DNA from: Cyclostephanos tholiformis | Lineage: Eukaryota > Bacillariophyta > Thalassiosirophyceae > Thalassiosirales > Thalassiosiraceae | Direction: 5' to 3' | Length of the DNA: 10,121 nucleotides | Assembly (NCBI GenBank): GCA_036939975.1 | Contig: JALLPB010001374.1 | Span: forward strand, 1-10,121 | Shown: in pieces, positions 1 through 8,429 of the stretch | How the letters are laid out: each line of letters begins with the position of its first letter | Position numbering within the stretch: position 1 is the first letter of the stretch | Position numbers and translations under genes: made by a program | Notes under the pieces: model-generated | Databases searched by the model: none | What the model saw: the letters and a program-made list of their open reading frames with translations, nothing else | Told to the model about the DNA's origin: nothing

Positions 1-253
1 TAATAGGGTTAAATAGGGTTAAAAAAACGTATTTTTATGTCAAAATGACATATGTTTTTATGTTTTTATGTTTTTGGGAATGCTCCAGTACCAGATATCA
101 TGTAGTAAAAAATACAACATAGTACACTCAAGATGTTTCGCTCAACGGTTTTGGGAGGTGGTGCCCGCGTCCGAACGATTTGCGAAAAGTTGACACACAA
201 AGCAAACATATCTCAACCACCAACCCCGGCCCAAAGGCACAGCAACTCTTAAC
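1..253 (+). promoter_or_regulatory. 5' flank of the kinase gene; presumed promoter
   Basis: This non-coding, AT-rich stretch lies directly upstream of the kinase start codon and should hold its promoter and 5' UTR. The first 60 bases are T-rich, with TTTTTATG repeated several times between 31 and 75. The last 60 bases before the ATG become C/A-rich with no T-runs, as is common in 5' leaders. No convincing TATA box could be placed. The context just before the start codon is CTTAACATGG, with G at +4. The assignment rests only on position next to the gene. Confidence 0.4.
36..52. repeat. Perfect inverted repeat, 7-bp arms, 3-bp spacer
   Basis: TATGTCA, AAA, TGACATA form an exact inverted repeat about 200 bp upstream of the kinase start codon. 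The TGACATA half-sites could be a dimeric factor-binding site, but nothing else supports that. One such repeat in an AT-rich flank may be chance. Confidence 0.3.
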
Positions 254-2174
254 ATGGCATCACAGCAAGAAATTGCTGACTTCCTAAAGAGAGCTCAAAC
301 AAAGCTAAATGAGACGTCAGCAGGAGTTTTTTTTCAAAGGAACAATGCAAGGCTACTACCTTCCTTCGATCGAGGCAGTGAAGATTCGGACGAGAAAAAC
401 AGCAAAGAAGGTACGAATCGTATCATAATAACCGCTATGAATTCGGAACGCGATCGACTCTTACCCAAATCTTATCGATCGCACTTTTTCCATCACAAGA
501 ATTTAAGCTGGGAGAAACGCTTGGCCGTGGTGCCTTTTGTGAAGTCAGGGAAATCACTGCAATTATGTTGAAACGCCCAACAGATGCGAAGGATCCTTTT
601 GCGTCTTCCCTTATTCTTCCATTGCCCAAAGAGACTCGTAACTCTGATCGTGATATCACCAATACAGACGAGGGAGAATTTCCCACGAATTTGTTTCAGA
701 GCAAAGATGAAATAAGAAAATACATGTCTGAGAATTTCATGCGCAAGGACGACGATGGCCTTGGAAATCATCCACGATATGCTCTCAAGCAAGTGAAGAT
801 GGAAAACATGAAACAGGTCGAGACAGGGTTAATCGATCTCTCACTCGAGGCCAAATTCCTAAGCTGCTTGAATCATCCGAATATCATCAAACTTAGAGGG
901 GTGGCGGGAGAACCGCTGTCGCCTAATTTTGGACTAGTTTTGGATCGATTGTACATGACGCTGAAAGATCAAATAGATGCGTGGACTGCAGAAAAAAAAG
1001 TAGCCAACGGTACCGGACTATGTGCATGTTTGTTTGGATCTGTGGATACTCATGCAATTTCATCGCTTATTTTCTCGGCCACCACGGTGGCGTACGATCT
1101 CTCATGTGCACTTAGGCACATTCACAGTTTGAAGTGAGTGATGGCGGTTTTATTTTCTTTCCCTTTGAAAATGTCGTGTACCCCTAATCAGACTAACTGT
1201 CCCCTGATTAATTATGCCAGTCTCGTTTATCGTGATATCAAGGTATGTCTGCACTTTGCCACCATCATTTATGGACTCGTCTATTGAATAACATCCTTAT
1301 ATGAACATCAAACCACAGCCCGAAAATGCAGGCTTTGATGTTCGAGGCGATCTGAAGGTATGAGGTCTATAATGCTTGACAAATGACCAAAGCTGTTTGT
1401 TTCTTTTGTCTAAAACATTACTAATTGAAATTGACTTTTACACTCACATACCATAATTGAAAGTTATTCGACATGGGATTCTGCAAGGAGCTTACCAATA
1501 AGATCCACGACGAACAAAGTGGGATGTATAAGCTCACTCAACTCACTGGCTCACCTCCATATATGGTGAGTTGCGATTTTGATTTCGTGTCTAGTATTCG
1601 TTTAAATGGACGAACATATTATGCCTTACACTTGTTTTAAATGTACTGTGAGGCCCCGGAAAATTTTCTCGGCAAGCCATACGGAAAGCCAGTAGACGTA
1701 TTTTCCTTCGGTGTGCTCTTTTGGGAGATGCTTCATTGCAAGCTTGCGGTAAGATACACCATGCAAAGAGAGAGTGACCAGTACAAAGGGCATCTACAAT
1801 CAATCTCAAATCATGTGTTCGTCACAACTAAATAATTCATTTCTCGACAGTTTTATGGTTACAAGTTTCGTGAATACCAAATGCGTGTGGTCGAAGGGAA
1901 TTACCGCCCGCCAATCAATGAATCGTTAACATCAAGAGTCCAGGAACTGATCAAGGAATGTTGGGCCCCCGATCCCAAGAAGCGTCCTACATTTGACAGG
2001 ATTTGCTTATCTCTGAGAGCCGAGCATGGCGAATTAGCCAAAGAACACGGAGAGGATCAGGGGGGCATCACCCGTTCTATACGCCTGGCAAATAAATCCG
2101 TGAGGAGCTTCAGAATACACGCTAAAAGACGTAGCAGTATTGAGATGTCTGAGCATGGACAATTCGAGCATTAG
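254..2174 (+). CDS. Protein kinase (Ser/Thr or TKL-like), seven exons
   Basis: Spliced model: 254-410, 500-1133, 1221-1242, 1319-1357, 1464-1565, 1653-1748, 1851-2174; 457 codons plus TAG. All six introns are GT-AG (89, 87, 76, 106, 87 and 102 bp), and every junction keeps the frame. Domain order: a polar N-terminus (1-53); glycine loop GETLGRGAFCEV (57-68); an unusual insert of about 80 residues; the ATP-anchoring lysine in ALK (K149); the likely alpha-C glutamate (E169); HPNIIKL; the catalytic loop YRDIKPEN (D269, K271, N274), with Tyr in place of the usual His; the metal-binding Asp in DMG (D287), with Met in place of Phe; the APE motif (319-321); DVFSFGVLFWEM; and the conserved Arg in KKRPTF (R395). 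A basic tail of about 50 residues follows. All residues needed for phosphotransfer are present, so an active cytosolic kinase is likely; its substrate is unknown. No signal peptide or membrane segment is seen. The start is the first ATG of the open frame and has G at +4. The family is judged from motifs only. Confidence 0.9.
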
Positions 2175-2488
2175 TTCAACAACATAGTGTATACTGGTCG
2201 GTCTTGTTAGATTAAACAGACCACACAGACTACATCATGCATCGGACTAGGATTGAAACGACTATTCTTCTGGTGAAAATCTCAGCTTGGTTCTATCTGA
2301 AGATTCCCATTGTTGCGCAGGGCAAACGAGGGACAGTGTGTTATATGTATATAATGTTTATTGTGTGATACCTGGGTTGAACTGTGATGGATGAGATGAC
2401 GAATCATGGTGGTCGGAGAGAGTGCGATTGGACTACATGCAGAATCTTCATAAAGTAAAATGTAAGCTCGTTCTAAATATTCCTGACC
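2175..2488 (+). other. 3' flank of the kinase gene
   Basis: This AT-rich stretch follows the kinase stop and presumably holds its 3' UTR. No canonical AATAAA was found directly after the stop; ATTAAA occurs at about 2212-2217 and is a possible variant polyadenylation signal. On the opposite strand the end of a long open frame (2282-2740) runs through part of it. Nothing else recognisable is present. Confidence 0.4.
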
Positions 2489-2818
2489 ATGTGCTCTTGC
2501 ATCGCGGTCGCTTCCTTGGGCACAGTATATAATTGCGATATAGTCTCTTCTATACTGCGACTCGTCAGACAATCGAAGAGGAACAACCGTCATGGCGACG
2601 TCGAACGCACCCCTAGTCGGGATATTGCTGATATTGCCGATCCCGATCTCCGTGCTTCGTTCTCTCGGGCCGCTGGACAGATCGACCCACGGGACTGGCG
2701 TTTTAGTGGGAGCATCCAATCGCCATCCAACGCCAACCATGCGCTCTCCGGAGATATGTCGCGGGATGTTCTACAGCCTTCTGAGAAGGCGATGACAATT
2801 ATTTTGTTATGTTTATAA
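2282..2818. other. Ambiguous hypothetical coding region (ORFs on both strands)
   Basis: Two long frames overlap here and I cannot decide between them. On the plus strand, 2489-2818 would encode 109 residues: hydrophilic, acidic and arginine-rich in the middle (DPDLRASFSRAAGQIDPRDW), ending in a short hydrophobic tail. On the minus strand, 2740-2282 would encode 152 residues, mixed at first and His/Ser-rich near its end. A third, shorter plus frame (2592-2795) is open as well. From about 2500 to 2790 the DNA is more GC-rich than its flanks, which is compatible with coding use or with an ancient exon. Neither protein matches a family I know. The minus ORF would converge on the kinase gene and overlap its 3' UTR; the plus ORF would follow it in the same direction. 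Either may be chance. Confidence 0.2.
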
Positions 2819-3089
2819 AGAAGTAAATGCTAGCCGAAGGATGGAAGGGCGTCCCCTAATACCAATGCTAGCAGGGCTTTTAATCGATTAGATTGTTTGT
2901 TGAAAGAAGTGATTTTTATAATAATAATTCTTAACCTAAAAATGCCTAAAAATGCCTCGTAAAATTGATCTTGAAACATAGTCTTGATCGAATCAGTCTT
3001 GGGCGATCTTGATCCTAAAATTTCTAAATTCCTAAGTAGGTAGGTAAGTAGGATATGTAAGTATCCAATGTTTCCAAATACATAACATT
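2819..3089. other. Intergenic AT-rich stretch with small simple repeats
   Basis: No gene is seen. Contents: CCTAAAAATG twice in tandem plus CCT (2935-2957); several copies of CTTGATC/GATCTTG between about 2966 and 3014; and a GTAG/GTAA tetranucleotide run (about 3034-3054). This may be the junction between the kinase locus and the mobile-element island, but no clear target-site duplication or terminal inverted repeat could be placed. Confidence 0.4.
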
Positions 3090-3345
3090 ATTGCTATATT
3101 TGAAATTGTTGACACAGCCCATAATTTTGAATATAGATGGGACCATGTATATTCGAGGTTATGGGTTGGTGGAGACCCATAGTTTCGAATTTACGAGTCA
3201 GCTGTCATGGCCTATATTTGATATTCAGCTGCAAAATGGCCATGTAATTTCGAATATACATATATAACTTCGAATATACATAAATTTGATATTTTAGTGG
3301 AAGCTAGTTTTGAATATGCCGTAACTTCAAAATTAGCTGTGACAG
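3090..3345. repeat. Left AT-rich motif array (TTCGAATATA type)
   Basis: About nine copies of a short degenerate motif, TAT-TT-YGAA-TATA or its complement, occur near 3097, 3124, 3147, 3183, 3213, 3247, 3267, 3283 and 3307. Some read TATTTGATATT and others TTTCGAATATA. TTCGAATATACATA is repeated exactly at 3249-3262 and 3269-3282, 20 bp apart. The motif is the one seen in the array at 9561-10026; CATGTAATTTC occurs at 3241-3251 and again at 9593-9603. The regular motif in both orientations suggests multiple protein-binding sites, as in transposon subterminal repeats, or a decayed satellite. Confidence 0.65.
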
Positions 3346-3545
3346 ATCTAGCACCACCTGCCAAGACTAGACTTGTCCTTCCCAGTCTCCAACACAAAGG
3401 ATGACACACAACCCACCCATCATACACGTCCCTCCCCACTGATCCCGCCTCACCACCTCATTCACATTGTAGGCACAGACACCTCATTGGGATTAACCCT
3501 GTGCAAACAGAGTATCAAAACCATTAATAGCCGGAGATGTAAACC
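3346..3545. other. C/A-rich stretch without a recognisable gene
   Basis: The plus strand turns abruptly from AT-rich to C-rich (many ACCC and CCTC runs). Short open frames exist on both strands but look like composition effects. If the minus-strand gene above it ends near 3546, this would be its 3' flank. No LTR-like or terminal-repeat structure was recognised. Confidence 0.3.
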
Positions 3546-4093
3546 TCAGTCCACCCAAGTCTCACAACCACCCAACACATTCATGTGGAAGTCCAGCATC
3601 AACTGGTTGATCTGCCATACCTTCCTCCCCTGTACCCTCCCCGATGCCCCGGGCTTCTGCTTCATGACTGACCCATAAGAACCTTCAGCCATCATCTCCT
3701 CCACTGCCACCCCAAACCGCCTGCTGAGCCCGCACCTCTGCCCTTGCAGATGCCAATATCTGCCAGCAAGTTGAGCAAGCTGCTGGAGGCAACACAGCTT
3801 GATGCACTTGGTTGGTATGCCCAATCAGTTCCTGAACCGTTGGCTGCAGAGAATCAAATACCACAGCCGCTGCACAGTCGAACTGCCTTGCCACCCTGCC
3901 CACACTGGGTCTGTGCTGTGACCAGCACAACCAACAAGGGTCCGGTCCCTGTTGCAGAAACCCCCAGTGAGGAAACTGCCCTTCCCCCCCCTGCCACCCT
4001 GCTCCACCACGGGAGTCATCCAAAAGAATGTGACAAGAAATGGATTCCCTGCCGGCCTACCCCCTTCTGGGGAAGGCGGTTCTTGTGGGACCA
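3546..4093 (-). pseudogene. Possible 3' continuation of the minus-strand unknown gene
   Basis: On the minus strand several overlapping open frames cover this stretch: 4094-3825, 4023-3685 and 3824-3546. One reads plausibly as protein around FDSLQPTVQELIGHTNQVHQ. Another gives LQQLAQLAGRYWHLQGQ and continues to an acidic and then basic end before a stop at 3546. Both have an amphipathic, Gln-rich character, which suggests one coding stretch with a frame break near 3790-3830. C-runs on the plus strand (for example 3984-3991) are likely sites of length change. Neither piece matches a family I know, and it is unclear whether this belongs to the gene above or to a separate one. Confidence 0.3.
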
Positions 4094-6402
4094 TTAGTCC
4101 CCGCCCTCCCTAGCCGGAGATACTGTGCTGCCCACACTTGGAGCAGTATTGTAAGATTGCCGGGTAGCAGAGGAAAATCCACCCAAGGCATGGTCAGCCT
4201 GCTCATCAACATAAGAAACCAGCATTTTGGAGTCCTGACTGCCTGGCACACGGTCCTGATTCTTAGCAATGTTCACACCCCCATGGACACTCTTAGCCGG
4301 AGACAAGCTATTGCCCTGTGTCATACCATACAATGATAGCCCAGCAGACATCACCCCTCCAATTGATGATGCTGATGCCACACCCCTGTGGAGAGTACTG
4401 GTGTAGTCCTGCTGCTCACGAGCATCATCTGTGGAGCCCCCACTGCCATCACCGCCCTCCACCAATCCGCCAGAGCTTGTCTCTGAAGCATGGAACTCCT
4501 GCCCCCCCCCCACAGATAGACATAACCTCCATTTCCGTGTCACTCCTTTGGTCTTTAGTGGCAGCAACATGGCATCCACCGACACCAACATCCTGCCCCA
4601 GAGCATCATCTCCTGTGCCCCCCCATCACTGTTTCACCACCCTGGTCCACTCCAGAAACCACCGCTGAGCCCACCACCCCTCGTTCTTGTCCAGGACCAT
4701 CATCATCCTGTACTGCAGCCGCAGCGGCACCCTCACTGAGACTTCCCCCCTTGTTGCCCTCGGGAATGGTGCCCCCTGATACACCTTCTGTCGCCTGACC
4801 ACCTGACCCCCCAGCCACTGCCAGCAACTGAAGTTTTTCCTGGAGGAACCTATTCTGCTTGGCCAGTGCCGAGACCTGATTGTGGGAATTTGCCAACTCC
4901 GCTGTTAACTTGGAGTTCTTGTTCACCAGCTTGATGTTCGTAAAGCCCTTCTCCATCCTTGCTGGAGCCCTGGCAGACTCGTTGTCATTCATCGTTGAGT
5001 TCCCGGTCAATGCCATAAACCCAGACCAGTGCAAAGCCCTGCTCCGAAAGGCATTTTTGACGTCATTGGGCCTATCATGCAAAGTCTGGTGCAATGCCTC
5101 CTTTGCACCCTCCGGGGACACCCTAACCACTCCCTCTCCTTCTGCATCTGCCACCCAACCTTGATCGTTCCCCAAGTTTACCTCCATCCCTTCAAGATAC
5201 TCATCAGTTTCCCTGAAATCTGGAAACACCTCTAAGGTATAGGGATCAAATGTCAAGAACCAGGCTAGCAGGGCGGCGTCCATGTCAAAACTTTCCATCA
5301 GGGACTTTACCATGGACTGATGATACCCACAATACATTGATCAATAGTGGAACATCCACAGCACCACCCCGTGTACATCTGATGTGCCGTGGCACAGTCT
5401 GCCCAGAGTGTCACCGTTGCACTCCCCTTATTGTGTCCACCACAAATTGGAATAATAGAGTCAAAGACAAACACCTTGAGGCCATCCTTCTCTGAATCCA
5501 TCCCTTGAATTGGGATGTTCATAATCTCATAACACAAGTTCATGAACTTGTATGGCAGATCTTCTATGGGATCCTCCATCTGCACCTCCACCAGATTGTG
5601 GACATTCTCAATGTGGGGAAAAGTCCTATTGACCATTGTGTCCTGATACACCACCCTACACCTGCAAAAGCGCTGCATGACAGCACGATCTACATTGGTT
5701 CTATTACCATTATACACAACTATAACTGTGCACCTGCATCCAAGGGTGCACCTGAGCATCCCTGTCTTGTGCAGCTTTGCCACAGCAGACCAAAACAAGG
5801 CCAGGTTCCTACCGCCCCCTTGACCATGCATATATTGCAACCTTGCTCTTGAAATGCCTCCAAGTTATTGAGCATCATGCTCTGTTCCAACCTATTCCTT
5901 CCCTTCCCCTGCGTGTTCTAATGCCATGTGACAACAATTTTGGGTAATGGGACGTCAGCCAACTCTTGTGGCAGCTTCTTGTGGAAGATCAACCGCTTTT
6001 CTGCCTCCTTCAACTGGAACATTACCTCCTCGTGGAAACCATCATGACCATACACTAAAGGCATGCAGACCAGCATTATCTGACTTCTAGACTCAGCCAA
6101 CTGATGTTCCTTCCACCAAACACTCAACCCCATACCACTTAAATCCCACGCCAATGCCTCAATGCAGTCCTTGATATATTCTGACACACTGACATGAATC
6201 ATACCCCACATTGCTGTGGGCGCCCTGTACTCTGCCTTGTCATTATGATGCTGCACTGGAGAAGCCAGTACTGACGTGACACTAGAGCCTGGGCAGCCAC
6301 TAATCACCCGCTTGTTCCGGAGGTTGATATACCTGGATGCAACATGGTGTCAGGGAAGCCTCCAGCCTCCTGCCCTGAAGTGAGTGGGGGGTAAGACGAC
6401 AT
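4094..6402 (-). pseudogene. Broken gene of an unnamed, probably multicopy protein family
   Basis: Read on the minus strand. A possible start is the ATG at 6402 (MSSYPPLTSGQ...), stopped at 6304-6306. The coding sense then continues through shifted frames: 6307-5918; past an in-frame TAG (5918-5920) to about 5803; about 5803-5307; 5337-4606; 4609-4094. Blocks in order: APTAMW, WKEHQLAESR, QGKGRN, VYNGNRT, VQMEDPIEDLP, a Gly-rich GGHNKGSATV, LMESFDMDAALLAWF, FDPYTLEVFPDFRETDEYL, a coiled coil (about 4819-4941), and a Gly/Ser/Ala-rich tail. No catalytic site known to me is present. From memory the blocks resemble an unnamed protein repeated in diatom genomes; I could not check this. Each frame change is in the -1 sense. 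One lies at or near a run of seven G (plus-strand C at 4618-4624). A second run of ten G (4502-4511) may add another. The gene points away from the copia pol, so it is not that element's gag. It could be a gag-like or transposon-encoded protein. Confidence 0.55.
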
Positions 6403-6563
6403 GGTATCAACCAGGAGCAGAAAAATTTGAGCATCACAGCCATCAAAATATCAGCAAGCGCCAAGAGGCCGAGGAGAAGAGTCATCTTCCCATCCTCATC
6501 TTCCTTCAGGTCAATCCCCACTTGATGAGTAAGGCCAAGGTGGCATATGTCCCAATCTAGGGC
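6403..6563. other. Divergent spacer between the minus-strand gene and the copia pol
   Basis: This short stretch separates the two head-to-head pseudogenes. A minus-strand frame (6300-6692) crosses it, but the half above 6564 is the complement of the reverse transcriptase, so it is not taken as a gene. It must contain the truncation junction of the copia element, because the integrase and gag that should precede the RT are absent. No LTR, promoter or target-site duplication was recognised. Confidence 0.3.
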
Positions 6564-8149
6564 ATGACACCAAAGGAGGTCAGGGCCAACAAAGTGGACC
6601 AACTCCATGGATTCCATGAGATAAAGTGCCATATCATATTTGATGTCAAAATGAACTTCACACAAAAAGCAAGGTTTGTGGCCGGAGGTCATACGACTGA
6701 GCCACCCAACTCACTCACGTACTCTAGCATGGTGTCCCGGGAAAGCGTAAAGATTGCATTCCTCATAGCTGCCCTAAATGACTCAGACCTGATGTCCTGC
6801 AATATTGGTAATGCTTACCTTAATGCAAAATGCAGAGAAAGGATATGGTTTGTTGCAGGAGCCAAGTGTGGTCTGGACCTACAAGGATGTGTGTGCAAAC
6901 TTGTCTGAGCATTATATGGCTTGAAATCATCCAGTGCAGCCTGGAGAGCAATGTTTTCGGAGTTCATCATAAACATCATGGGGTTTAAGCCCACACATGC
7001 TGATGTGGATGTTTATATATGGAGGAATCATTGTAATGGGGGTACTCCTTATTATGAATATTTGCTGGTCTATGTTGATAATGTGTTAGTCATCAGCCAT
7101 GCACCAGAGGTTTTGATGAAACAGATAGGAAGTGAATTTGAGATAAAGAATGGTGAATATGGCCAGCCAACATAATACTTGTTAGGAGCTGGAATATCAA
7201 AGGTACAGCTAGGTACTTGCAAAGAATGCTGGGGCATGGATAGTAAGAAATACGTTAAGGCAGCGATTGATGTTGTACAGGGACTCCTGGCTGAGGACGG
7301 ATGAGAACTCAGAAAATCAAAGTCAAAACATGAGAGTCCAATATCCATGAACTATGAACTTGAACTTGATGCAACCCCTCATTGTGATGAGGAGCATGCA
7401 TCATGGTATAGACAAATAATCGGCATCCTTCGATGGGCTATCAAACTTGGGAGAATTGATATCCTAATGGAAGTGTTTTTACTGTCACAATATCAAGCAA
7501 ACCCCCAAGAGGGGCACCTAGAAGCCTTATATCGGATTATGAATTACCTATATCAATACCCCATGCAATGGTTGATCATGAATCACACCATGCCAGAAAT
7601 AGGTATTCCGCCACGCTGATTGGACGGACTTTTATGGCAATGTGATCAAGGAGCCTGCCAAACATGCCAGTCCCCCTTGGAAACCCAGTACAAATGTCCT
7701 GCTTTGTCGATGCAGACCATGTGGGAAACAATATTACTAGACAATCCCACACAGGAGTGATTATTTTACTTAATAATTCCCCTGTGGTCATGTTCAGCAA
7801 ATGACAAAATACCTGTGAATCAAGCACATATGGTTCAGAATTGTTAGCAATGCATATCGTGAAAGACATGGTTTCAGCATTGAGAATTGAGCTCAAGTGT
7901 TTTGGTATACCTCTCTCTGGACCAACTAACATTTTCTGTGACAATAATGCTGTGGTACAAAATACCAGTATTCCTGAATTGACATTATCAAAGAAACACA
8001 ATGCTATCAATTATCACATTATATGCAAGGCTGTAGCAGCCGGAATTATTCATGTGGGAAAAGAAAATACGTTGACAAATCTTGCCAATGTATTCACAAA
8101 GCTTGTCCCATTCACTAGGAAATATCAATTACTTTCACCCTTTCTTTAG
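6564..8149 (+). pseudogene. pol: Truncated Ty1/copia pol: reverse transcriptase and RNase H
   Basis: Homology is readable from about 6609 (GFHEIKCHIIFDVK) to the stop at 8147-8149. RT blocks in order: KARFVAGGH; YSSMVSRESVKIAF; NIGNAYLNA, where the first catalytic Asp expected before IGNAYLNA is Asn (6801-6803); ALYGLKSS; YYEYLLVYVDN, where YVDD has become YVDN (7080-7082). The connection follows with LRWAIKLGRIDILMEV. The RNase H domain keeps all three readable acidic residues: CFVDADH (7709-7711), GSEL, and FCDNNAV (7940-7942). It ends with KKHNAINYH and NVFTKLVPF. In-frame stops lie at 6906 (TGA), 7173 (TAA), 7302 (TGA) and 7802 (TGA). Frame changes lie near 7600-7617 (frame 3 to 1) and 7651-7655 (frame 1 to 2). 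Gag, protease and integrase are missing upstream. The remnant cannot support retrotransposition, although the fold is easy to recognise. The substrate would be the element's own RNA. Confidence 0.9.
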
Positions 8150-8205
8150 GATCAATAAGGTTAGAAGACAATTTGATTGGATGCATCTTTACAAATCGTG
8201 GGGAC
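8150..8205 (+). other. Pol-LTR spacer with candidate polypurine tract
   Basis: The short gap between the pol stop and the proposed LTR ends in GTGGGGAC (8198-8205). In LTR retrotransposons a purine-rich tract directly before the 3' LTR primes plus-strand synthesis; GTGGGGA fits this loosely. The call depends on the LTR boundary at 8206 being right. Confidence 0.35.
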
Positions 8206-8220
8206 TGTTTGAATCCCCAC
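8198..8220. repeat. Hairpin straddling the proposed LTR start
   Basis: GTGGGGA (8198-8204) and TCCCCAC (8214-8220) are exact inverted repeats around the 9-base loop CTGTTTGAA. The second arm lies inside the proposed LTR and the first is the candidate polypurine tract, so an RNA or single-stranded DNA crossing the junction could fold here. Confidence 0.55.
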
Positions 8221-8429
8221 AGTACGACATACACGTGGAAATATGCAACAAGTAGATGTACTTATAGCGCTTGAAGGCAAAAGATATGATATGGAGGCTG
8301 GTCTAAATTATTGCCTTATCTTAGCAGTTTAATGTATTATAAGCTCACTCTCTTGAGTCCAAATTACATGCTAAATCCTTTCCTATCCTTCTCCTCTTTT
8401 CCCTCGCTGAACTCATGTCATGCTGTCCA
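8206..8429 (+). mobile_element. Probable 3' LTR of the copia element
   Basis: After the pol stop and a purine-rich tract, the sequence TGTTTGAATCCCCACAG has the TG expected at an LTR start. The next 200 bases are AT-rich and non-coding, with a TATA-like ATTATAAG at about 8335-8342 and a pyrimidine-rich stretch (8377-8405) ending near TGTCCA (8424-8429). That length is normal for a short copia LTR. No second copy is present in the window, because the 5' end of the element is lost, so neither boundary can be confirmed. The right edge is a guess based on a terminal CA and on the start of protease homology. Confidence 0.4.

Noticed and set aside
1..21. TAGGGTTAAATAGGGTTAA resembles telomere repeats
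   Set aside because: Only two imperfect units 10 bases apart, with no (TTAGGG)n run. It is not enough to call a telomere or an interstitial telomeric tract.
411..571. Reading frame continuing from exon 1 past 410
   Set aside because: It is intron 1 read through. Splicing 410 to 500 restores the glycine loop GETLGRGAFCEV in frame; the read-through frame ends at 569-571.
3373..4739. Several plus-strand Pro/Thr-rich open frames (3373-3678, 3744-4097, 4318-4668, 4431-4739)
   Set aside because: They are complements of the minus-strand Gly-rich gene and owe their openness to C-rich composition.
4880..5852. Plus-strand frames at 4880-5164, 5029-5235, 5250-5495 and 5505-5852
   Set aside because: They are shadows of the minus-strand gene, whose blocks are far more protein-like.
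6300..6692. Minus-strand 130-codon frame
   Set aside because: Its first part is the exact complement of conserved copia RT motifs and the rest crosses the junction region; no coherent protein.
6906..7804. TGA read as arginine or another amino acid (altered code or recoding)
   Set aside because: The same element also has a TAA, frameshifts and lost catalytic residues, so decay explains the stops.
7576..8010. Minus-strand 144-codon frame
   Set aside because: It is antisense to the RNase H domain of the copia pol.
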